Positions 47,920 to 59,282 are shown, numbered from the stretch's first letter. The stretch: 64,000 bases of DNA from Bacillus carboniphilus (GCF_039522365.1 NZ_BAAADJ010000022.1:1-64000), one strand, 5' to 3'. The notes: generated from the letters alone by a model not told the origin. Made by a program: numbers and translations.

Positions 47920-50598
47920 ATGAAATTTCATGAAATGCCCGTAGAAGATTTGAAAAAGAGTTTAAGTACTGATTTTGAAAATGGATTATCGAATGAAGAG
48001 GTGAAGAAACGACGCAAACAACATGGTTTTAACGAACTACAAGAAGGAGAAAAACAATCAGCCCTTCTCCTGTTCTTTAGTCAGTTCAAGGACTTTATGG
48101 TTCTCGTTTTATTAGGAGCTACTTTTATATCTGGTATTTTGGGAGAGTATGTGGATGCCATTGCCATTATGGCGATTGTTTTGATCAATGGAGTTCTCGG
48201 CTTTTTCCAAGAGAGGAAAGCAGAAAAATCGCTACAAGCACTTAAGGAATTATCAGCACCCCAGGTAACCGTCCTCCGAAATGGTGAATGGGAGAAGATC
48301 CCTTCTAAAGAAGTAGTTCCTGGTGATATCGTTAAATTTACATCGGGCGATCGAATTGGGGCTGACCTGCGAATTATTGAAGCAAAAAGTTTGGAAATAG
48401 AGGAATCTGCTCTAACGGGTGAGTCGGTTCCAGTTGAAAAAAATGTTTCACCAATCCGAGAGCAAAAGCTGTCGATTGGAGATATGCATAATATGGCCTT
48501 CATGGGAACATTAGTTACACGCGGTTCCGGTGTGGGAGTTGTAGTGTCCGTTGGAATGAAAACAGCAATGGGACAAATTGCTGATTTATTACAAACGGCA
48601 GAGTCCATGATGACTCCGCTTCAAAGGCGCTTAGAAGAACTAGGAAAGATTTTGATTATTGCGGCCCTCTTGTTAACCGCTCTGGTCGTGGTAGTTGGGG
48701 TCATTCAAGGTCATGATTTATATACGATGTTCTTTGCTGGAGTTAGTTTAGCGGTTGCTGCTATTCCAGAAGGTCTTCCGGCCATTGTTACGGTTGCTCT
48801 GTCTCTCGGTGTTCAGAAAATGATTAAACGAAAAGCCATTGTCCGAAAGCTTCCTGCGGTTGAGACACTCGGATGTGCATCAGTTATTTGTTCTGATAAA
48901 ACAGGAACAATGACACAAAACAAGATGACGGTGACCAAACTATGGAGCGGTGGAAAAACGTGGGATGTAACAGGACAAGGGTATGAACCTAGAGGAGAAT
49001 TTCTACAAGGTGAAAGATCCGTTCAAATAAAAGAAGAAAAGGCATTTCAACAATTACTTTCCTTTGGAATGTTATGTAACCACGCAGAGTTAAAATACGA
49101 TGGAGACCAGTACCATTTAGATGGTGACCCAACTGAAGGCGCCATGCTAATCGCTGCTATGAAAGCGGGTTATACCAGAGATAGTCTACAGAAGCAATTT
49201 AGAATTGTACATGAGTTCCCGTTTGACTCTGATCGAAAAATGATGAGTGTCGTTGTCGAGGACCCAAATGGCAAAAAATTCGTTGTCACAAAGGGTGCAC
49301 CAGACGTCCTCCTGAAGGTGAGCGACTCTATTCTGTATGATAATAAGCTTCAATATTTCTCTGATTCTCATCGAAAAACAGTGGTGGGAGCCATTGAGTC
49401 AATGGCTCAAGATGCCTTACGTACCATTGCCGTTGCGTATAGACCTTTGAGTAACGGTACCTATCCTCTTCATGAAGCAGAAGCAGAGAAAGATTTAACT
49501 CTAATTGGTTTACAAGGTATGATTGACCCACCGCGTCCAGAGGTAAGGGAAGCGGTTAAGGAGTGTAAAAAAGCGGGCATACAAACGGTCATGATTACGG
49601 GCGATCATGTATCGACAGCTAAAGCTATTGCCAAGCAACTTGGTATATTATCAAGTCAACATATTGTTCTAGAAGGTCATCAGTTAAATGACATGTCAGT
49701 GGAAGAGCTAGAAGATGTGGTGGAAAAAACGGCAGTATTTGCTCGCGTATCTCCTGAGCATAAGCTGAAAATTGTAAAAGCGTTTCAAAATCGTGGACAC
49801 ATTGTTGCTATGACAGGAGATGGTGTAAATGATGCTCCTGCTATAAAAGCAGCTGATATTGGCGTAGCGATGGGAATCACGGGTACGGATGTTGCGAAAG
49901 AAGCGTCTTCCCTTGTTTTATTAGATGATAATTTTACAACTATTAAAGCAGCTATTGAAGAAGGTCGGAACATCTATGAAAATATTCGAAAGTTCATTCG
50001 ATACTTATTAGCTTCTAATGTTGGTGAAATTTTAGTGATGTTGTTTGCGATGCTTCTCGCATTGCCTTTACCTCTCGTCCCAATCCAGATCCTTTGGGTG
50101 AACCTAGTAACAGATGGATTACCAGCAATGGCCCTTGGATTGGATCCTTCTGAAGATGATGTGATGAATAGAAAACCAAGGCATCCAAAGGAAGGCGTAT
50201 TTGCAAGAGGTTTAGGTTGGAAGGTTGTTTCAAGAGGGTTCCTAATTGGATTAGTTACGTTAATTGCCTTTATGATTGCGTATCAAGGGCAAGATGACCG
50301 TTTAGCATATGCTCAAACTGTTGCTTTTGCAACGTTAGTTATGGCTCAGTTGATTCACGTATTTGATTGTAGAAGTGACCACTCTGTTTTTGCAAGAAAT
50401 CCATTTGAGAATAAATATTTAATCGGTGCGGTGTTGTCCTCTCTAGTGTTAATGTTTATTGTTATTTACTATCCACCTCTACAACCTGTATTCCATACAG
50501 TGGCCATTGACGTGAAAGATTGGCTGTTTATTACTGGTCTGGCGGCAATTCCAACATTTGTTTGGGTAGGGTCACATTTTACAAGAAAAACAAAATAA
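47920..50598 (+). CDS. Calcium-transporting P-type ATPase (YloB)
   Basis: This 892-residue P2A-type ATPase probably pumps Ca2+ out of the cell; the B. subtilis homologue is YloB. It has the cation ATPase N-terminal domain (1-75), the actuator motif LTGESVPV (near 166), the membrane PEGLPA motif (near 287), the phosphorylation site D326-KTGT, the nucleotide-binding FPFDSDRKMMSVV and MTGDGVNDAPA near 630, and about ten membrane segments. The ATG at 47920 is preceded by a weak AGGA-type site. Ion choice is inferred from the family. It is divergent from rqcH. Confidence 0.9.
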   Translation: MKFHEMPVEDLKKSLSTDFENGLSNEEVKKRRKQHGFNELQEGEKQSALLLFFSQFKDFMVLVLLGATFISGILGEYVDAIAIMAIVLINGVLGFFQERKAEKSLQALKELSAPQVTVLRNGEWEKIPSKEVVPGDIVKFTSGDRIGADLRIIEAKSLEIEESALTGESVPVEKNVSPIREQKLSIGDMHNMAFMGTLVTRGSGVGVVVSVGMKTAMGQIADLLQTAESMMTPLQRRLEELGKILIIAALLLTALVVVVGVIQGHDLYTMFFAGVSLAVAAIPEGLPAIVTVALSLGVQKMIKRKAIVRKLPAVETLGCASVICSDKTGTMTQNKMTVTKLWSGGKTWDVTGQGYEPRGEFLQGERSVQIKEEKAFQQLLSFGMLCNHAELKYDGDQYHLDGDPTEGAMLIAAMKAGYTRDSLQKQFRIVHEFPFDSDRKMMSVVVEDPNGKKFVVTKGAPDVLLKVSDSILYDNKLQYFSDSHRKTVVGAIESMAQDALRTIAVAYRPLSNGTYPLHEAEAEKDLTLIGLQGMIDPPRPEVREAVKECKKAGIQTVMITGDHVSTAKAIAKQLGILSSQHIVLEGHQLNDMSVEELEDVVEKTAVFARVSPEHKLKIVKAFQNRGHIVAMTGDGVNDAPAIKAADIGVAMGITGTDVAKEASSLVLLDDNFTTIKAAIEEGRNIYENIRKFIRYLLASNVGEILVMLFAMLLALPLPLVPIQILWVNLVTDGLPAMALGLDPSEDDVMNRKPRHPKEGVFARGLGWKVVSRGFLIGLVTLIAFMIAYQGQDDRLAYAQTVAFATLVMAQLIHVFDCRSDHSVFARNPFENKYLIGAVLSSLVLMFIVIYYPPLQPVFHTVAIDVKDWLFITGLAAIPTFVWVGSHFTRKTK

Positions 50599-50613
50599 TA
50601 TGTGATATAATCC

Positions 50614-50654
50614 AAAAGGTAATAGAGATTCTATTACCTTTTCTTTCGTTTTTT
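50614..50654 (+). terminator. Terminator of the calcium ATPase gene
   Basis: A 13-bp perfect stem (50614-50626 with 50630-50642) with a 3-base loop is followed by a pyrimidine-rich tract and six T residues. TG-A-TATAAT (50603-50611) directly precedes it and looks like an extended -10. Confidence 0.85.
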
Positions 50655-50706
50655 ACGTAATTTTCAAACTCAAATCTAGCCCGTTTAAATAAAGGTTGTG
50701 ATAATT

Positions 50707-51585
50707 GTGATCATGAGTATGACAGGCTATGGCAGGAGTAAAAAGGAGTCTGGCCCTTATCAAGTAAGTGTTGAATTAAAAGCGGTTAATCATCGTTTTT
50801 GTGAGGTCTCTTTAAGAATCCCTAGATCTTTCATTTATATTGAAGATAAGATTAAAAAGAAAGTTCAATCATACATTAGACGTGGTCGTGTAGAGGGATA
50901 CTTAAATGTAGAGGGTGAAGGATTAACTACTCGGTCTCTACAAGTGGATTGGGAACTTCTTGACCAATATGTAACCGCAATAAAACAAGTGAAACAACGC
51001 TATTCTTTACAGGATGAAATGACACTTCCAAACGTCATTCAAAGAGAAGATTTTTTTCAAATTGTTGAAAAGGAAGAGGAAAACCTAGTGGAACTTGAAC
51101 AGCTTATTCTTGATTCATTTGAAGAAGCTGTGAAGAATTTAGCGAATATGAGACAACTTGAAGGGCAAGAGTTAAAAAAGGATTTGCTTAAATACATAGA
51201 TCAAATACAAGGTAAGGTAAATAACCTTGAAAAGTCAGCCCCACTCGTTACCGAGCAATATAAGGAACGATTGGAAAAACGGTTATATGACTTCCAGAGT
51301 GGTCAGTTGGATGAAAATCGACTTCTAACTGAGGTGGCCATATTTGCCGATAAGGCCGATATAAGTGAAGAGTTAACTAGATTGACAAGCCATTGCACAC
51401 AGTTTTTACAATCACTCGAGAGTAATGAGCCTGTAGGTAGAAAATTAGACTTTATTATTCAAGAAATGAATCGTGAAATTAACACGATTGGCTCAAAGGC
51501 AAATGACAAACAAATTGCGCAAGATGTGGTAGAATTGAAAACAATTCTTGAAAAAATGCGTGAACAAGTTCAAAATATCGAGTAA
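50707..51585 (+). CDS. YicC/YloC family endoribonuclease
   Basis: YicC-family proteins are ring-shaped endoribonucleases; B. subtilis YloC belongs here. The 292-residue protein starts SMTGYGR, has AVNHRFCEVSLRIPR near 31 and ends with the conserved DFIIQEMNREINTIGSKAND block followed by a helix. Starts at GTG 50698, GTG 50707 and ATG 50713 are all in frame; 50707 has the best spacing to AAAGG at 50691. It is followed by remA, gmk and rpoZ, as in B. subtilis. Confidence 0.85.
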   Translation: MIMSMTGYGRSKKESGPYQVSVELKAVNHRFCEVSLRIPRSFIYIEDKIKKKVQSYIRRGRVEGYLNVEGEGLTTRSLQVDWELLDQYVTAIKQVKQRYSLQDEMTLPNVIQREDFFQIVEKEEENLVELEQLILDSFEEAVKNLANMRQLEGQELKKDLLKYIDQIQGKVNNLEKSAPLVTEQYKERLEKRLYDFQSGQLDENRLLTEVAIFADKADISEELTRLTSHCTQFLQSLESNEPVGRKLDFIIQEMNREINTIGSKANDKQIAQDVVELKTILEKMREQVQNIE

Positions 51586-51642
51586 TTGGAATAATTGCTT
51601 ACGTGAACGGTCAAAATATGATATTGAGTATTAGGAGGTCCT

Positions 51643-51906
51643 ATGGGCATACAGCTTATAAACATTGGTTTCGGAAATATAGTATCTGCCAATCGCTTAA
51701 TTTCTATCGTGAGTCCTGAATCGGCTCCCATTAAACGATTGGTACAAGACGCACGTGATCGAAATATGCTAATTGATGCGACCTATGGTAGACGCACACG
51801 AGCAGTTTTAATCATGGATTCAGACCATGTCATTCTGTCCGCTGTTCAACCTGAGACTGTAGCACATCGATTAGTGGACCGTGAAGAGATCGTGGATGAA
51901 GGGTAG
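51643..51906 (+). CDS. remA: Biofilm matrix regulator RemA (DUF370)
   Basis: RemA is a small DNA-binding protein that activates matrix and osmoprotection genes in B. subtilis. The 87-residue protein is near the usual length and shows [20 protein letters not shown] and [16 protein letters not shown], typical of DUF370. TAGGAGG precedes the ATG. The gmk start follows 9 bases after the stop. Confidence 0.9.
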   Translation: MGIQLINIGFGNIVSANRLISIVSPESAPIKRLVQDARDRNMLIDATYGRRTRAVLIMDSDHVILSAVQPETVAHRLVDREEIVDEG

Positions 51907-52533
<627 letters not shown>

Positions 52534-52538
52534 TATCC

Positions 52539-52739
52539 ATGCTGAATCCATCAATTGATTCCTTATTAACGAAAATAGATTCTAAATATTCCTTAGTAAC
52601 CATCGCTGCTAAAAGAGCTCGTAAACTTCAGTTGAAAGAAGAAACACCACTTCAAGAAAAATATATATCCCATAAGTTTGTTGGTAAAGCACTTGAGGAA
52701 ATTAACAATGGTGGCCTAAGAATGGCAGCAAAAGATTAA
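52539..52739 (+). CDS. rpoZ: RNA polymerase omega subunit
   Basis: Omega binds the beta-prime subunit and helps polymerase assembly. The 66-residue protein has the conserved [20 protein letters not shown] start and the [14 protein letters not shown] segment. AGGAG is about 12 bases before the ATG. Its placement after gmk is universal in this group. Confidence 0.93.
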   Translation: MLNPSIDSLLTKIDSKYSLVTIAAKRARKLQLKEETPLQEKYISHKFVGKALEEINNGGLRMAAKD

Positions 52740-52757
52740 CAGCACAGACTCATTTAG

Positions 52758-52793
52758 GGGTCTGACCCCAAGAATACACTTGGGGTCAGGCCC
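52758..52793. repeat. 15-bp stem hairpin after rpoZ (GGGGTC-type repeat)
   Basis: Bases 52758-52772 pair with 52779-52793 with one G-T pair across a 6-base loop. The arms contain TCTGACCCC and GGGGTCAGG. There is no T run after it, so it is not a standard terminator. Its shape resembles short palindromic repeats that I recall in some Bacillus genomes. Confidence 0.7.
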
Positions 52794-52877
52794 TTTGTTG
52801 TATTTGGAAAATTGATTCATTTAGATTTAGATATAAACTCCTATCAATTTATTACGGTTATAAAAGGGGTAGTGGAA

Positions 52878-54080
52878 ATGGAAAAGAAGAAAATCCTGTT
52901 GTGTGTATCAGGTGGAATCGCTGTATTTAAAGCCGCAGCACTAACGAGTAAATTGGTACAAGCGGGAATGGAAGTTAGGGTCATTATGACCGAGAGTGCA
53001 CAAAAATTTGTCACTCCTCTTACATTTCAGGCTTTATCTAGACAAACCGTCTATATAGATACATTTGAAGAACAAGATCCTGGAGTGATATCACATATAG
53101 ATGTAGCAGATTGGGCTGATTTAATAGTGGTTGCACCTGCTACCGCTAATGTCATCGCAAAGCTCGCAAATGGATTGGCAGATGATATGTTATCGACATC
53201 AGTACTAGCATCAACAGCACCCGTCTGGATTGCTCCTGCAATGAATGTACATATGTATGAAAACCCAGCAGTACAAAAGAATATGCAAACTCTAAAATCC
53301 TACGGTCACCATTTTGTTGAACCAAATGAAGGCTATTTAGCTTGTGGGTATGTTGGGAAAGGTCGTCTTGCAGAACCAGAAGAAATTGTAGAACAAATCC
53401 AACTCTTCTTCCAAGAGCCAAAAAATTTACCTTTTAAAGGGAAAAAAATCTTAATTACGGCAGGACCAACTCGTGAAGTAATCGATCCAGTTCGATATAT
53501 GACCAATCATTCAAGTGGAAAGATGGGCTATGCTCTAGCGGAAGAGGCGGCCAAATTAGGTGGGGACGTCACCTTAGTTTCTGGACCAGTAAATCTTCCA
53601 CATCCACCAAATGTTACGGTGGTAAACGTGGAATCAGCAGAGGATATGTACCAAGCCGTTTCGAATCGCTTTGAAGATGTAGATATTTTGATCAAAAGTG
53701 CCGCTGTAGCCGATTATCGTCCAAAGAATGTTTTTGATAAAAAGATGAAAAAGCAAGAAGGCGATTTGACATTAGAGCTTGAAAGAACCAAGGATATACT
53801 TAAAGAAATGGGGAAAATCAAGCAGCATCAGCTACTTATCGGGTTTGCAGCAGAAACGAATAATATTGAAGAGTACGCTAAAAAGAAATTAGAATCCAAA
53901 AATGCTGATTTAATTGTAGCCAATGATGTGACTCAAGAAGGAGCCGGATTTGGTGGGGACACGAATATGGTGACCATGTTTGACCGAAACGGCACTTCAG
54001 AAGTTGTACCTATACTCTCAAAAAATGAAGTGGCAAAGAGAGTATTAAACAAGATTGAAAGGTTATTAAACAAGGAGTGA
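52878..54080 (+). CDS. coaBC: Bifunctional phosphopantothenoylcysteine decarboxylase / synthetase
   Basis: CoaBC makes 4'-phosphopantetheine from phosphopantothenate and cysteine. The 400-residue protein has the FMN flavoprotein CoaC half (about 1-190: SGGIAVFKA, VAPATANVIAKLANG, PAMNVHMYENP) and the CoaB half (about 190-400: ITAGPTREVIDPVRYMTNHSSGKMG, and DLIVANDV). The ATG at 52878 has GGGGT/AGTGG upstream; an earlier in-frame start at 52812 lacks a site. It uses the product of the pathway in which PanE (188-1066) acts. Confidence 0.95.
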   Translation: MEKKKILLCVSGGIAVFKAAALTSKLVQAGMEVRVIMTESAQKFVTPLTFQALSRQTVYIDTFEEQDPGVISHIDVADWADLIVVAPATANVIAKLANGLADDMLSTSVLASTAPVWIAPAMNVHMYENPAVQKNMQTLKSYGHHFVEPNEGYLACGYVGKGRLAEPEEIVEQIQLFFQEPKNLPFKGKKILITAGPTREVIDPVRYMTNHSSGKMGYALAEEAAKLGGDVTLVSGPVNLPHPPNVTVVNVESAEDMYQAVSNRFEDVDILIKSAAVADYRPKNVFDKKMKKQEGDLTLELERTKDILKEMGKIKQHQLLIGFAAETNNIEEYAKKKLESKNADLIVANDVTQEGAGFGGDTNMVTMFDRNGTSEVVPILSKNEVAKRVLNKIERLLNKE

Positions 54081-54087
54081 GGAATGA

Positions 54088-56502
54088 GTGCATGTAGCGA
54101 AGGTAATTGTAGATGTTCCAGCTGGGCAAATTGATCACTCCTTTGACTATCTTATCCCACAAGAGTGGGAGGACATTATCGTACCAGGTATCCGTGTGAT
54201 TGTTCCTTTTGGTCCCCGTAAGATTCAAGGGATTGTAGTGGATACCTATATGAAAACAGAGGAAACAGAATTTAAGTTAAAAGCAATAGATGAACCTATG
54301 GATGTAACACCTGTTCTTACACCTGAACTACTACAGCTTGCGAATCAGCTTTCTGAAGAAACGCTCTGCTTTCACATTGCAGCTCTACAGGTAATGCTTC
54401 CTGCTGCTATGAAAGCAAAGTATAAAAAGAAGGTTGTGCTTAAAAGTGAACCCATTCCACCAGAATTTTTGCCTCTTTTTCAGAAGGGGAATATCGTTAG
54501 CTGGGAAAAGGCAATGGAGCTGAACCTTGTTCCGACACTGCAAAGAAAAGCAAGAGCAAAGGAAATAGATTTTGAAATCATTTATGAGGTTAAAGAGAAA
54601 AACAGGAAGAAGGTCATCAAGCACGTTTGCTTAAACATAGACCGTAAAATGGTAGACAACGAAATCGACAAGTTGCCTCCTCAAGCAGGTAAACAAAAGG
54701 AACTGCTAGAGATATTAAAAAATCAGCAAGAGTCTATTCCTATCCCTGAATTAACAAAGGATTATGGTATTTCTACAGCTACAATTCGCTCTCTTGCTGA
54801 TAAGGGCATAGTGAAGCATTTAGATGTGGAAGTGTACCGAAATCCGTTTGAACATAAAGAGTTTAAAAGAACAGAACCACTTCCGTTAACGGCTGAACAA
54901 CAAAAAGCTATCATTCCTATTTTAAAATCTGTAGAGGAACAGTCCTATGAATCGTTTCTATTATATGGTGTAACAGGAAGTGGAAAAACAGAGGTTTACC
55001 TTCAGACCATTCAAGAGGTACTAAAGAAAGGGCAAGAAGCCATAGTTCTGGTACCTGAAATCTCGTTAACTCCCCAAATGGTTGATCGGTTTAAGGGTCG
55101 CTTTGGCGATCAAGTGGCTGTATTACATAGTGGACTATCCATTGGTGAAAAGTATGATGAATGGAGAAAGATTCATAGAAAAGAAGTAAAAGTCGTTGTA
55201 GGAGCACGCTCTGCAATATTCGCACCCTTCGAAAATTTAGGTGTAATCATTATAGATGAGGAACATGAGAGTAGCTATAAACAGGAAGAGAATCCAAAGT
55301 ATCATGCTCGTGATGTTGCAAAATTAAGAGGAGCGTACCACCAATGTCCTGTCATTTTAGGCAGTGCAACTCCGTCTCTCGAATCGTTTGCGAGAGCTCA
55401 AAAAGGAGTCTATACCTTATTAGAGCTATCGAGAAGAATGAATGACCGAGATTTACCTTCAGTTGAAATTGTTGATATGAGAGAGGAACTCCGGTCGGGA
55501 AATCGTTCTATGTTCTCGACGAAATTGGTTGAGCTTCTTCAAAATCGAATGGAGAAAAAGGAACAATCTGTCCTTTTTTTAAATAAAAGAGGGTATTCGT
55601 CGTTTGTAATGTGTAGAGACTGTGGATACGTGATGAATTGTCCGAATTGTGATCTTTCCATGACTTATCACAGAGCCTCATCTGAGATGAAATGTCACTA
55701 TTGTGATTATCGTGCCCTAGTACCGACAACTTGTCCAGAATGTACAAGTACATACATCCGCTATTTTGGAACAGGAACACAAAAGGTGGAAGAAGAAATA
55801 GCTCGGTTGTTTCCTGAGGCAAGAGTGATTCGAATGGATGTCGATACGACAGGAAGAAAAGGTGCACACGAAAAACTGTTATCAGCGTTTGAACGAGGAG
55901 AAGCAGATATCCTTTTAGGTACTCAAATGATTGCAAAAGGGCTAGACTTCCCTAATATAACCCTAGTTGGTGTTTTATCAGCCGACACGATGCTTCACCT
56001 ACCCGATTTCAGGGCATCAGAAAAAACCTTCCAGCTTCTCACTCAGGTAAGTGGACGAGCAGGTAGACATGAAAAGCCAGGAGAAGTCGTCATTCAAACG
56101 TATACTCCTGAACATTACAGTATTGAATTAAGCGGTAGTCAAGATTATTTGGCCTTTTATCAAAAAGAGATGATAACAAGAAAGCAATTTCAATATCCGC
56201 CTTTTTACTATTTAACGCTTATAAATATCAGTCATGAAGAAGTCATGAAAGCTGCATCTATTGCTGAAAATATAACGAGCTACTTGGAAAAGAACCTCAG
56301 CTCCTCAAGTATTATTCTCGGTCCGGTAGCTTCTCCAATCGCTCGCATCAATAATAGATATCGGTACCAATGTCTGGTAAAATACAAACGGGAACCAGAA
56401 CTAACAAAACATTTAAAGAAAATCGTCCATCAATTCCAGGAAGATAAACGAAACAATGGAGTGTATGTATCAGTTGATGTACAGCCATATGTTTTAATGT
56501 AA
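54088..56502 (+). CDS. priA: Primosomal replication restart helicase PriA
   Basis: PriA binds stalled forks and reloads the replicative helicase. The 804-residue protein has an N-terminal 3'-end-binding domain (about 1-105), a winged helix, helicase motifs GVTGSGKTEVY (Walker A, near 296) and IIIDEEHESSYK (DEEH), zinc ligands in CRDCGY, CPNCD, CHYCD and CPEC, and C-terminal helicase motifs. The start is GTG at 54088 with AAGGAGTGAGG upstream. It follows coaBC by 7 bases. Confidence 0.95.
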   Translation: MHVAKVIVDVPAGQIDHSFDYLIPQEWEDIIVPGIRVIVPFGPRKIQGIVVDTYMKTEETEFKLKAIDEPMDVTPVLTPELLQLANQLSEETLCFHIAALQVMLPAAMKAKYKKKVVLKSEPIPPEFLPLFQKGNIVSWEKAMELNLVPTLQRKARAKEIDFEIIYEVKEKNRKKVIKHVCLNIDRKMVDNEIDKLPPQAGKQKELLEILKNQQESIPIPELTKDYGISTATIRSLADKGIVKHLDVEVYRNPFEHKEFKRTEPLPLTAEQQKAIIPILKSVEEQSYESFLLYGVTGSGKTEVYLQTIQEVLKKGQEAIVLVPEISLTPQMVDRFKGRFGDQVAVLHSGLSIGEKYDEWRKIHRKEVKVVVGARSAIFAPFENLGVIIIDEEHESSYKQEENPKYHARDVAKLRGAYHQCPVILGSATPSLESFARAQKGVYTLLELSRRMNDRDLPSVEIVDMREELRSGNRSMFSTKLVELLQNRMEKKEQSVLFLNKRGYSSFVMCRDCGYVMNCPNCDLSMTYHRASSEMKCHYCDYRALVPTTCPECTSTYIRYFGTGTQKVEEEIARLFPEARVIRMDVDTTGRKGAHEKLLSAFERGEADILLGTQMIAKGLDFPNITLVGVLSADTMLHLPDFRASEKTFQLLTQVSGRAGRHEKPGEVVIQTYTPEHYSIELSGSQDYLAFYQKEMITRKQFQYPPFYYLTLINISHEEVMKAASIAENITSYLEKNLSSSSIILGPVASPIARINNRYRYQCLVKYKREPELTKHLKKIVHQFQEDKRNNGVYVSVDVQPYVLM

Positions 56503-56516
56503 AAAGAGGTGTAATT

Positions 56517-57005
56517 GTGAGTGTAAAACCAATTGTAATGGACCCAAATCCAGTCTTGAATCAAAAGTGTGAACCTGTTACAAGCTTTGATTCAAAACTA
56601 AAAAAACTGGCTAGGGACATGTTTGATACAATGTACGAAGCCGATGGAGTAGGTCTAGCAGGCCCTCAAATTGGCGTACTAAAAAGGATCGCTGTCATCG
56701 ATGCAGATGATGAAACGGGACCATTTGTGTTAATAAATCCAGAAATAACCGAACAAACAGGGGAAGAACTTGGTGTTGAAGGATGCTTAAGTATTCCCAA
56801 TGTGTATGGGGAAGTCATCCGAGCTCAATCCGTGACAGTTCAAGCTGTTGATGTAAAAGGAAGACCTTTTTCATTAAAAGCAGAAGGCTATGTGGCCCGC
56901 GCGATTCAGCATGAACTCGATCACTTGGACGGTATCTTATTTACGACCAAAGTAGTTCGATACATAGAGGAAGCAGACTTAGAAGAAGAGGTGGTTGAAG
57001 AATGA
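56517..57005 (+). CDS. def: Peptide deformylase
   Basis: Def removes the formyl group from nascent protein N-termini. The 162-residue protein shows the three metal-site motifs: [11 protein letters not shown]88-GCLS and H132-ELDH136. It starts with GTG at 56517, with AGAGGTG upstream. It overlaps fmt by ATGA; the two enzymes act at opposite ends of the formyl-methionine cycle. Confidence 0.95.
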   Translation: MSVKPIVMDPNPVLNQKCEPVTSFDSKLKKLARDMFDTMYEADGVGLAGPQIGVLKRIAVIDADDETGPFVLINPEITEQTGEELGVEGCLSIPNVYGEVIRAQSVTVQAVDVKGRPFSLKAEGYVARAIQHELDHLDGILFTTKVVRYIEEADLEEEVVEE

Positions 57006-57952
57006 CAAAAATCGTCTTTATGGGGACTCCAGATTTTTCAGTTCCAGTACTAGAAAAGATAGTAAGTGAAGGCTACAACGTAGTCGGTGTGGTTACTCAG
57101 CCAGACCGTCCAGTAGGGAGAAAAAAAGTTCTGACACCACCTCCAGTAAAAAAGAAGGCAGTAGAGTTACAAATACCTGTCTACCAGCCTGAGAGAATTA
57201 AAACAGAATATCAAGAGATTTTAGATTTAGAGCCGGACTTGATAATTACGGCAGCATATGGACAAATTGTTCCAAATGAAATGTTAGACTTTCCTCGTTT
57301 CGGTTGCATCAATGTACACGCATCATTGCTTCCAGAGTTACGAGGGGGTGCTCCCATTCATTACGCCATTCTACAAGGAAAAGAAATTACAGGCGTGACG
57401 ATTATGTACATGGTTGAGAAATTAGATGCTGGAGATATGATTTCAAAGGTGGAAGTTCCAATACTTGAAACGGATCATGTAGGAAGTCTTCATGATAAAT
57501 TAAGTGTTGCAGGGGCTAATCTACTTATAGAAACACTACCTTCTATTTTAGATGGTACAGCAAAAGCTACTCCGCAAGATCATTCGAAGGCCACGTTTGC
57601 TTCTAACATTAAACGGGAGCAAGAAATAATTGATTGGAGTAAGTCAGGGGAACAAGTTTATGATCACATCCGCGGACTTCATCCTTGGCCGGTTGCCTAT
57701 ACGAAGTTCCATGGAGAGGTATGGAAAATCTGGTGGGGCGAGAAAGTCCATTTAAATGATGAGGAACATGTTCCGGGTACAATTGTGGACATTGATGAAA
57801 ATGCCTTTATTGTAAAAACTGGAGATGATATCGGAATTAAAATTACAGAACTTCAACCAGCAGGTAAGAAACGGATGGAAACTTCTCAATTTTTAAGAGG
57901 TTCTGGTTCCCATGTGGAAATTGGCATGAGATTAGGGGATCACAATGAATAA
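57002..57952 (+). CDS. fmt: Methionyl-tRNA formyltransferase
   Basis: Fmt formylates initiator Met-tRNA with 10-formyl-tetrahydrofolate. The 316-residue protein has the N-terminal formyltransferase domain ([13 protein letters not shown] at the start, [20 protein letters not shown] near 108, with the catalytic Asn/His) and a C-terminal OB-like domain (about 205-310). It overlaps def at its start and rsmB at its end. Confidence 0.96.
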   Translation: MTKIVFMGTPDFSVPVLEKIVSEGYNVVGVVTQPDRPVGRKKVLTPPPVKKKAVELQIPVYQPERIKTEYQEILDLEPDLIITAAYGQIVPNEMLDFPRFGCINVHASLLPELRGGAPIHYAILQGKEITGVTIMYMVEKLDAGDMISKVEVPILETDHVGSLHDKLSVAGANLLIETLPSILDGTAKATPQDHSKATFASNIKREQEIIDWSKSGEQVYDHIRGLHPWPVAYTKFHGEVWKIWWGEKVHLNDEEHVPGTIVDIDENAFIVKTGDDIGIKITELQPAGKKRMETSQFLRGSGSHVEIGMRLGDHNE

Positions 57953-59282
57953 ACCAAACGTGCGGTTTGCTTGTTTACAGCTACTGACCACCATTGACAA
58001 AGACCAGGCATATAGCAACTTAGTATTGCAAAAAGAGCTAGAAACAGGGAATTACTCTGTTAAGGATAAAGCCCTCCTAACTGAAATCTTATATGGGACA
58101 TTGCAGCGTAAGTTAAGCTTGGATTATTATTTAGAGCCTTTTATTAAAGGAAAAAGAGTAAAAGGCTGGGTGAAATGGTTACTTCGATTAACTCTTTATC
58201 AGATTGTCTACCTTGATAAGATTCCAGAACGTGCGGCTATTTATGAGGCAGTTGAGATAGCCAAAAAAAGAGGAAATAAAGCCATAGCTGGTTTTGTTAA
58301 CGGAGTTCTTCGCTCTATTGGTAGGGAAGGATTACAATCACTAGAGGATATAAAAGACCCAGTTGAAAAGTTAGCCACTGAAACGAGTCATCCACTTTGG
58401 CTTGTGAAAAGATGGATTGAACAATGGGGACTGGAAGAAACCGAAAAAATGTGTCATGCTAACCTAATGGCTCCTGTTCAAACTGCCAGAGTTAACTTGA
58501 CCAAGATAACAAGAGAAGAATGTCTTGAACAGTTGAAAAACGAAGGGTTTGAAGTGGAAGAGAGTCCTCTATTACCTGAAGCCATTCGAATGTTAAAGGG
58601 CTCAATTGTTAAGAGTACTTTATTTCAGAAAGGCTATATTACGATTCAAGACGAGAGTTCTATGTTACCAGCTTATGCTCTACAAGTAGACCTAAATCAA
58701 ACCATTTTAGATGCATGTGCTGCTCCTGGAGGTAAAACAACACATATTGCTGAAAAGCTAAACAATACAGGGGTAGTACACTCTTTTGATATACATGACC
58801 ACAAGGTAAAACTTATAGAGGATAATGTGAAAAGATTAGGCTTAACAAATGTACAAGCAGGACAAGGGGATAGTCGGGAGATTCAATCAAAGTTTTCTAA
58901 TAAGTACTTTGACCGAATTTTAGTAGATGCACCTTGTTCAGGGTTTGGGGTATTAAAAAGAAAGCCAGAAGCAAAATATGAAAAATTAGAAACTGATATT
59001 AGGCAATTGCAAACCATTCAGTTAGAGATTTTGAACGCTGTGTCTCCACTTTTAAAAGATGAGGGCATATTAGTATATAGTACATGCACTATTGATATGG
59101 AAGAGAACCATGGAGTAGTCAACTCATTTCTAGAGAGTCACGAAGAGTTTATGTTGGATGAAACTCTAGAGGAAAGAGTGCCTGAAGCGTTTAGACCTCT
59201 TGTTAAACAAGGTCAACTCCAGTTACTTCCACACACGTTAAACACTGATGGATTCTTTGTCGCAGCATTTAGAAGAAGGTGA
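57945..59282 (+). CDS. rsmB: 16S rRNA (cytosine967-C5)-methyltransferase
   Basis: RsmB (Sun) methylates C967 of 16S rRNA. The 445-residue protein has an N-terminal NusB-like RNA-binding domain (about 1-130) and a SAM methyltransferase domain with [17 protein letters not shown], the catalytic cysteines in VDAPCSGFG and [15 protein letters not shown]. It overlaps the end of fmt by 8 bases. rlmN follows after 4 bases. Confidence 0.95.
   Translation: MNKPNVRFACLQLLTTIDKDQAYSNLVLQKELETGNYSVKDKALLTEILYGTLQRKLSLDYYLEPFIKGKRVKGWVKWLLRLTLYQIVYLDKIPERAAIYEAVEIAKKRGNKAIAGFVNGVLRSIGREGLQSLEDIKDPVEKLATETSHPLWLVKRWIEQWGLEETEKMCHANLMAPVQTARVNLTKITREECLEQLKNEGFEVEESPLLPEAIRMLKGSIVKSTLFQKGYITIQDESSMLPAYALQVDLNQTILDACAAPGGKTTHIAEKLNNTGVVHSFDIHDHKVKLIEDNVKRLGLTNVQAGQGDSREIQSKFSNKYFDRILVDAPCSGFGVLKRKPEAKYEKLETDIRQLQTIQLEILNAVSPLLKDEGILVYSTCTIDMEENHGVVNSFLESHEEFMLDETLEERVPEAFRPLVKQGQLQLLPHTLNTDGFFVAAFRRR

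Noticed and set aside
48081-48608. Long - strand open frame (175 codons) antisense to the calcium ATPase
   Set aside because: It lies within a well-supported gene with strong motifs. Antisense open frames of this size arise from codon bias.
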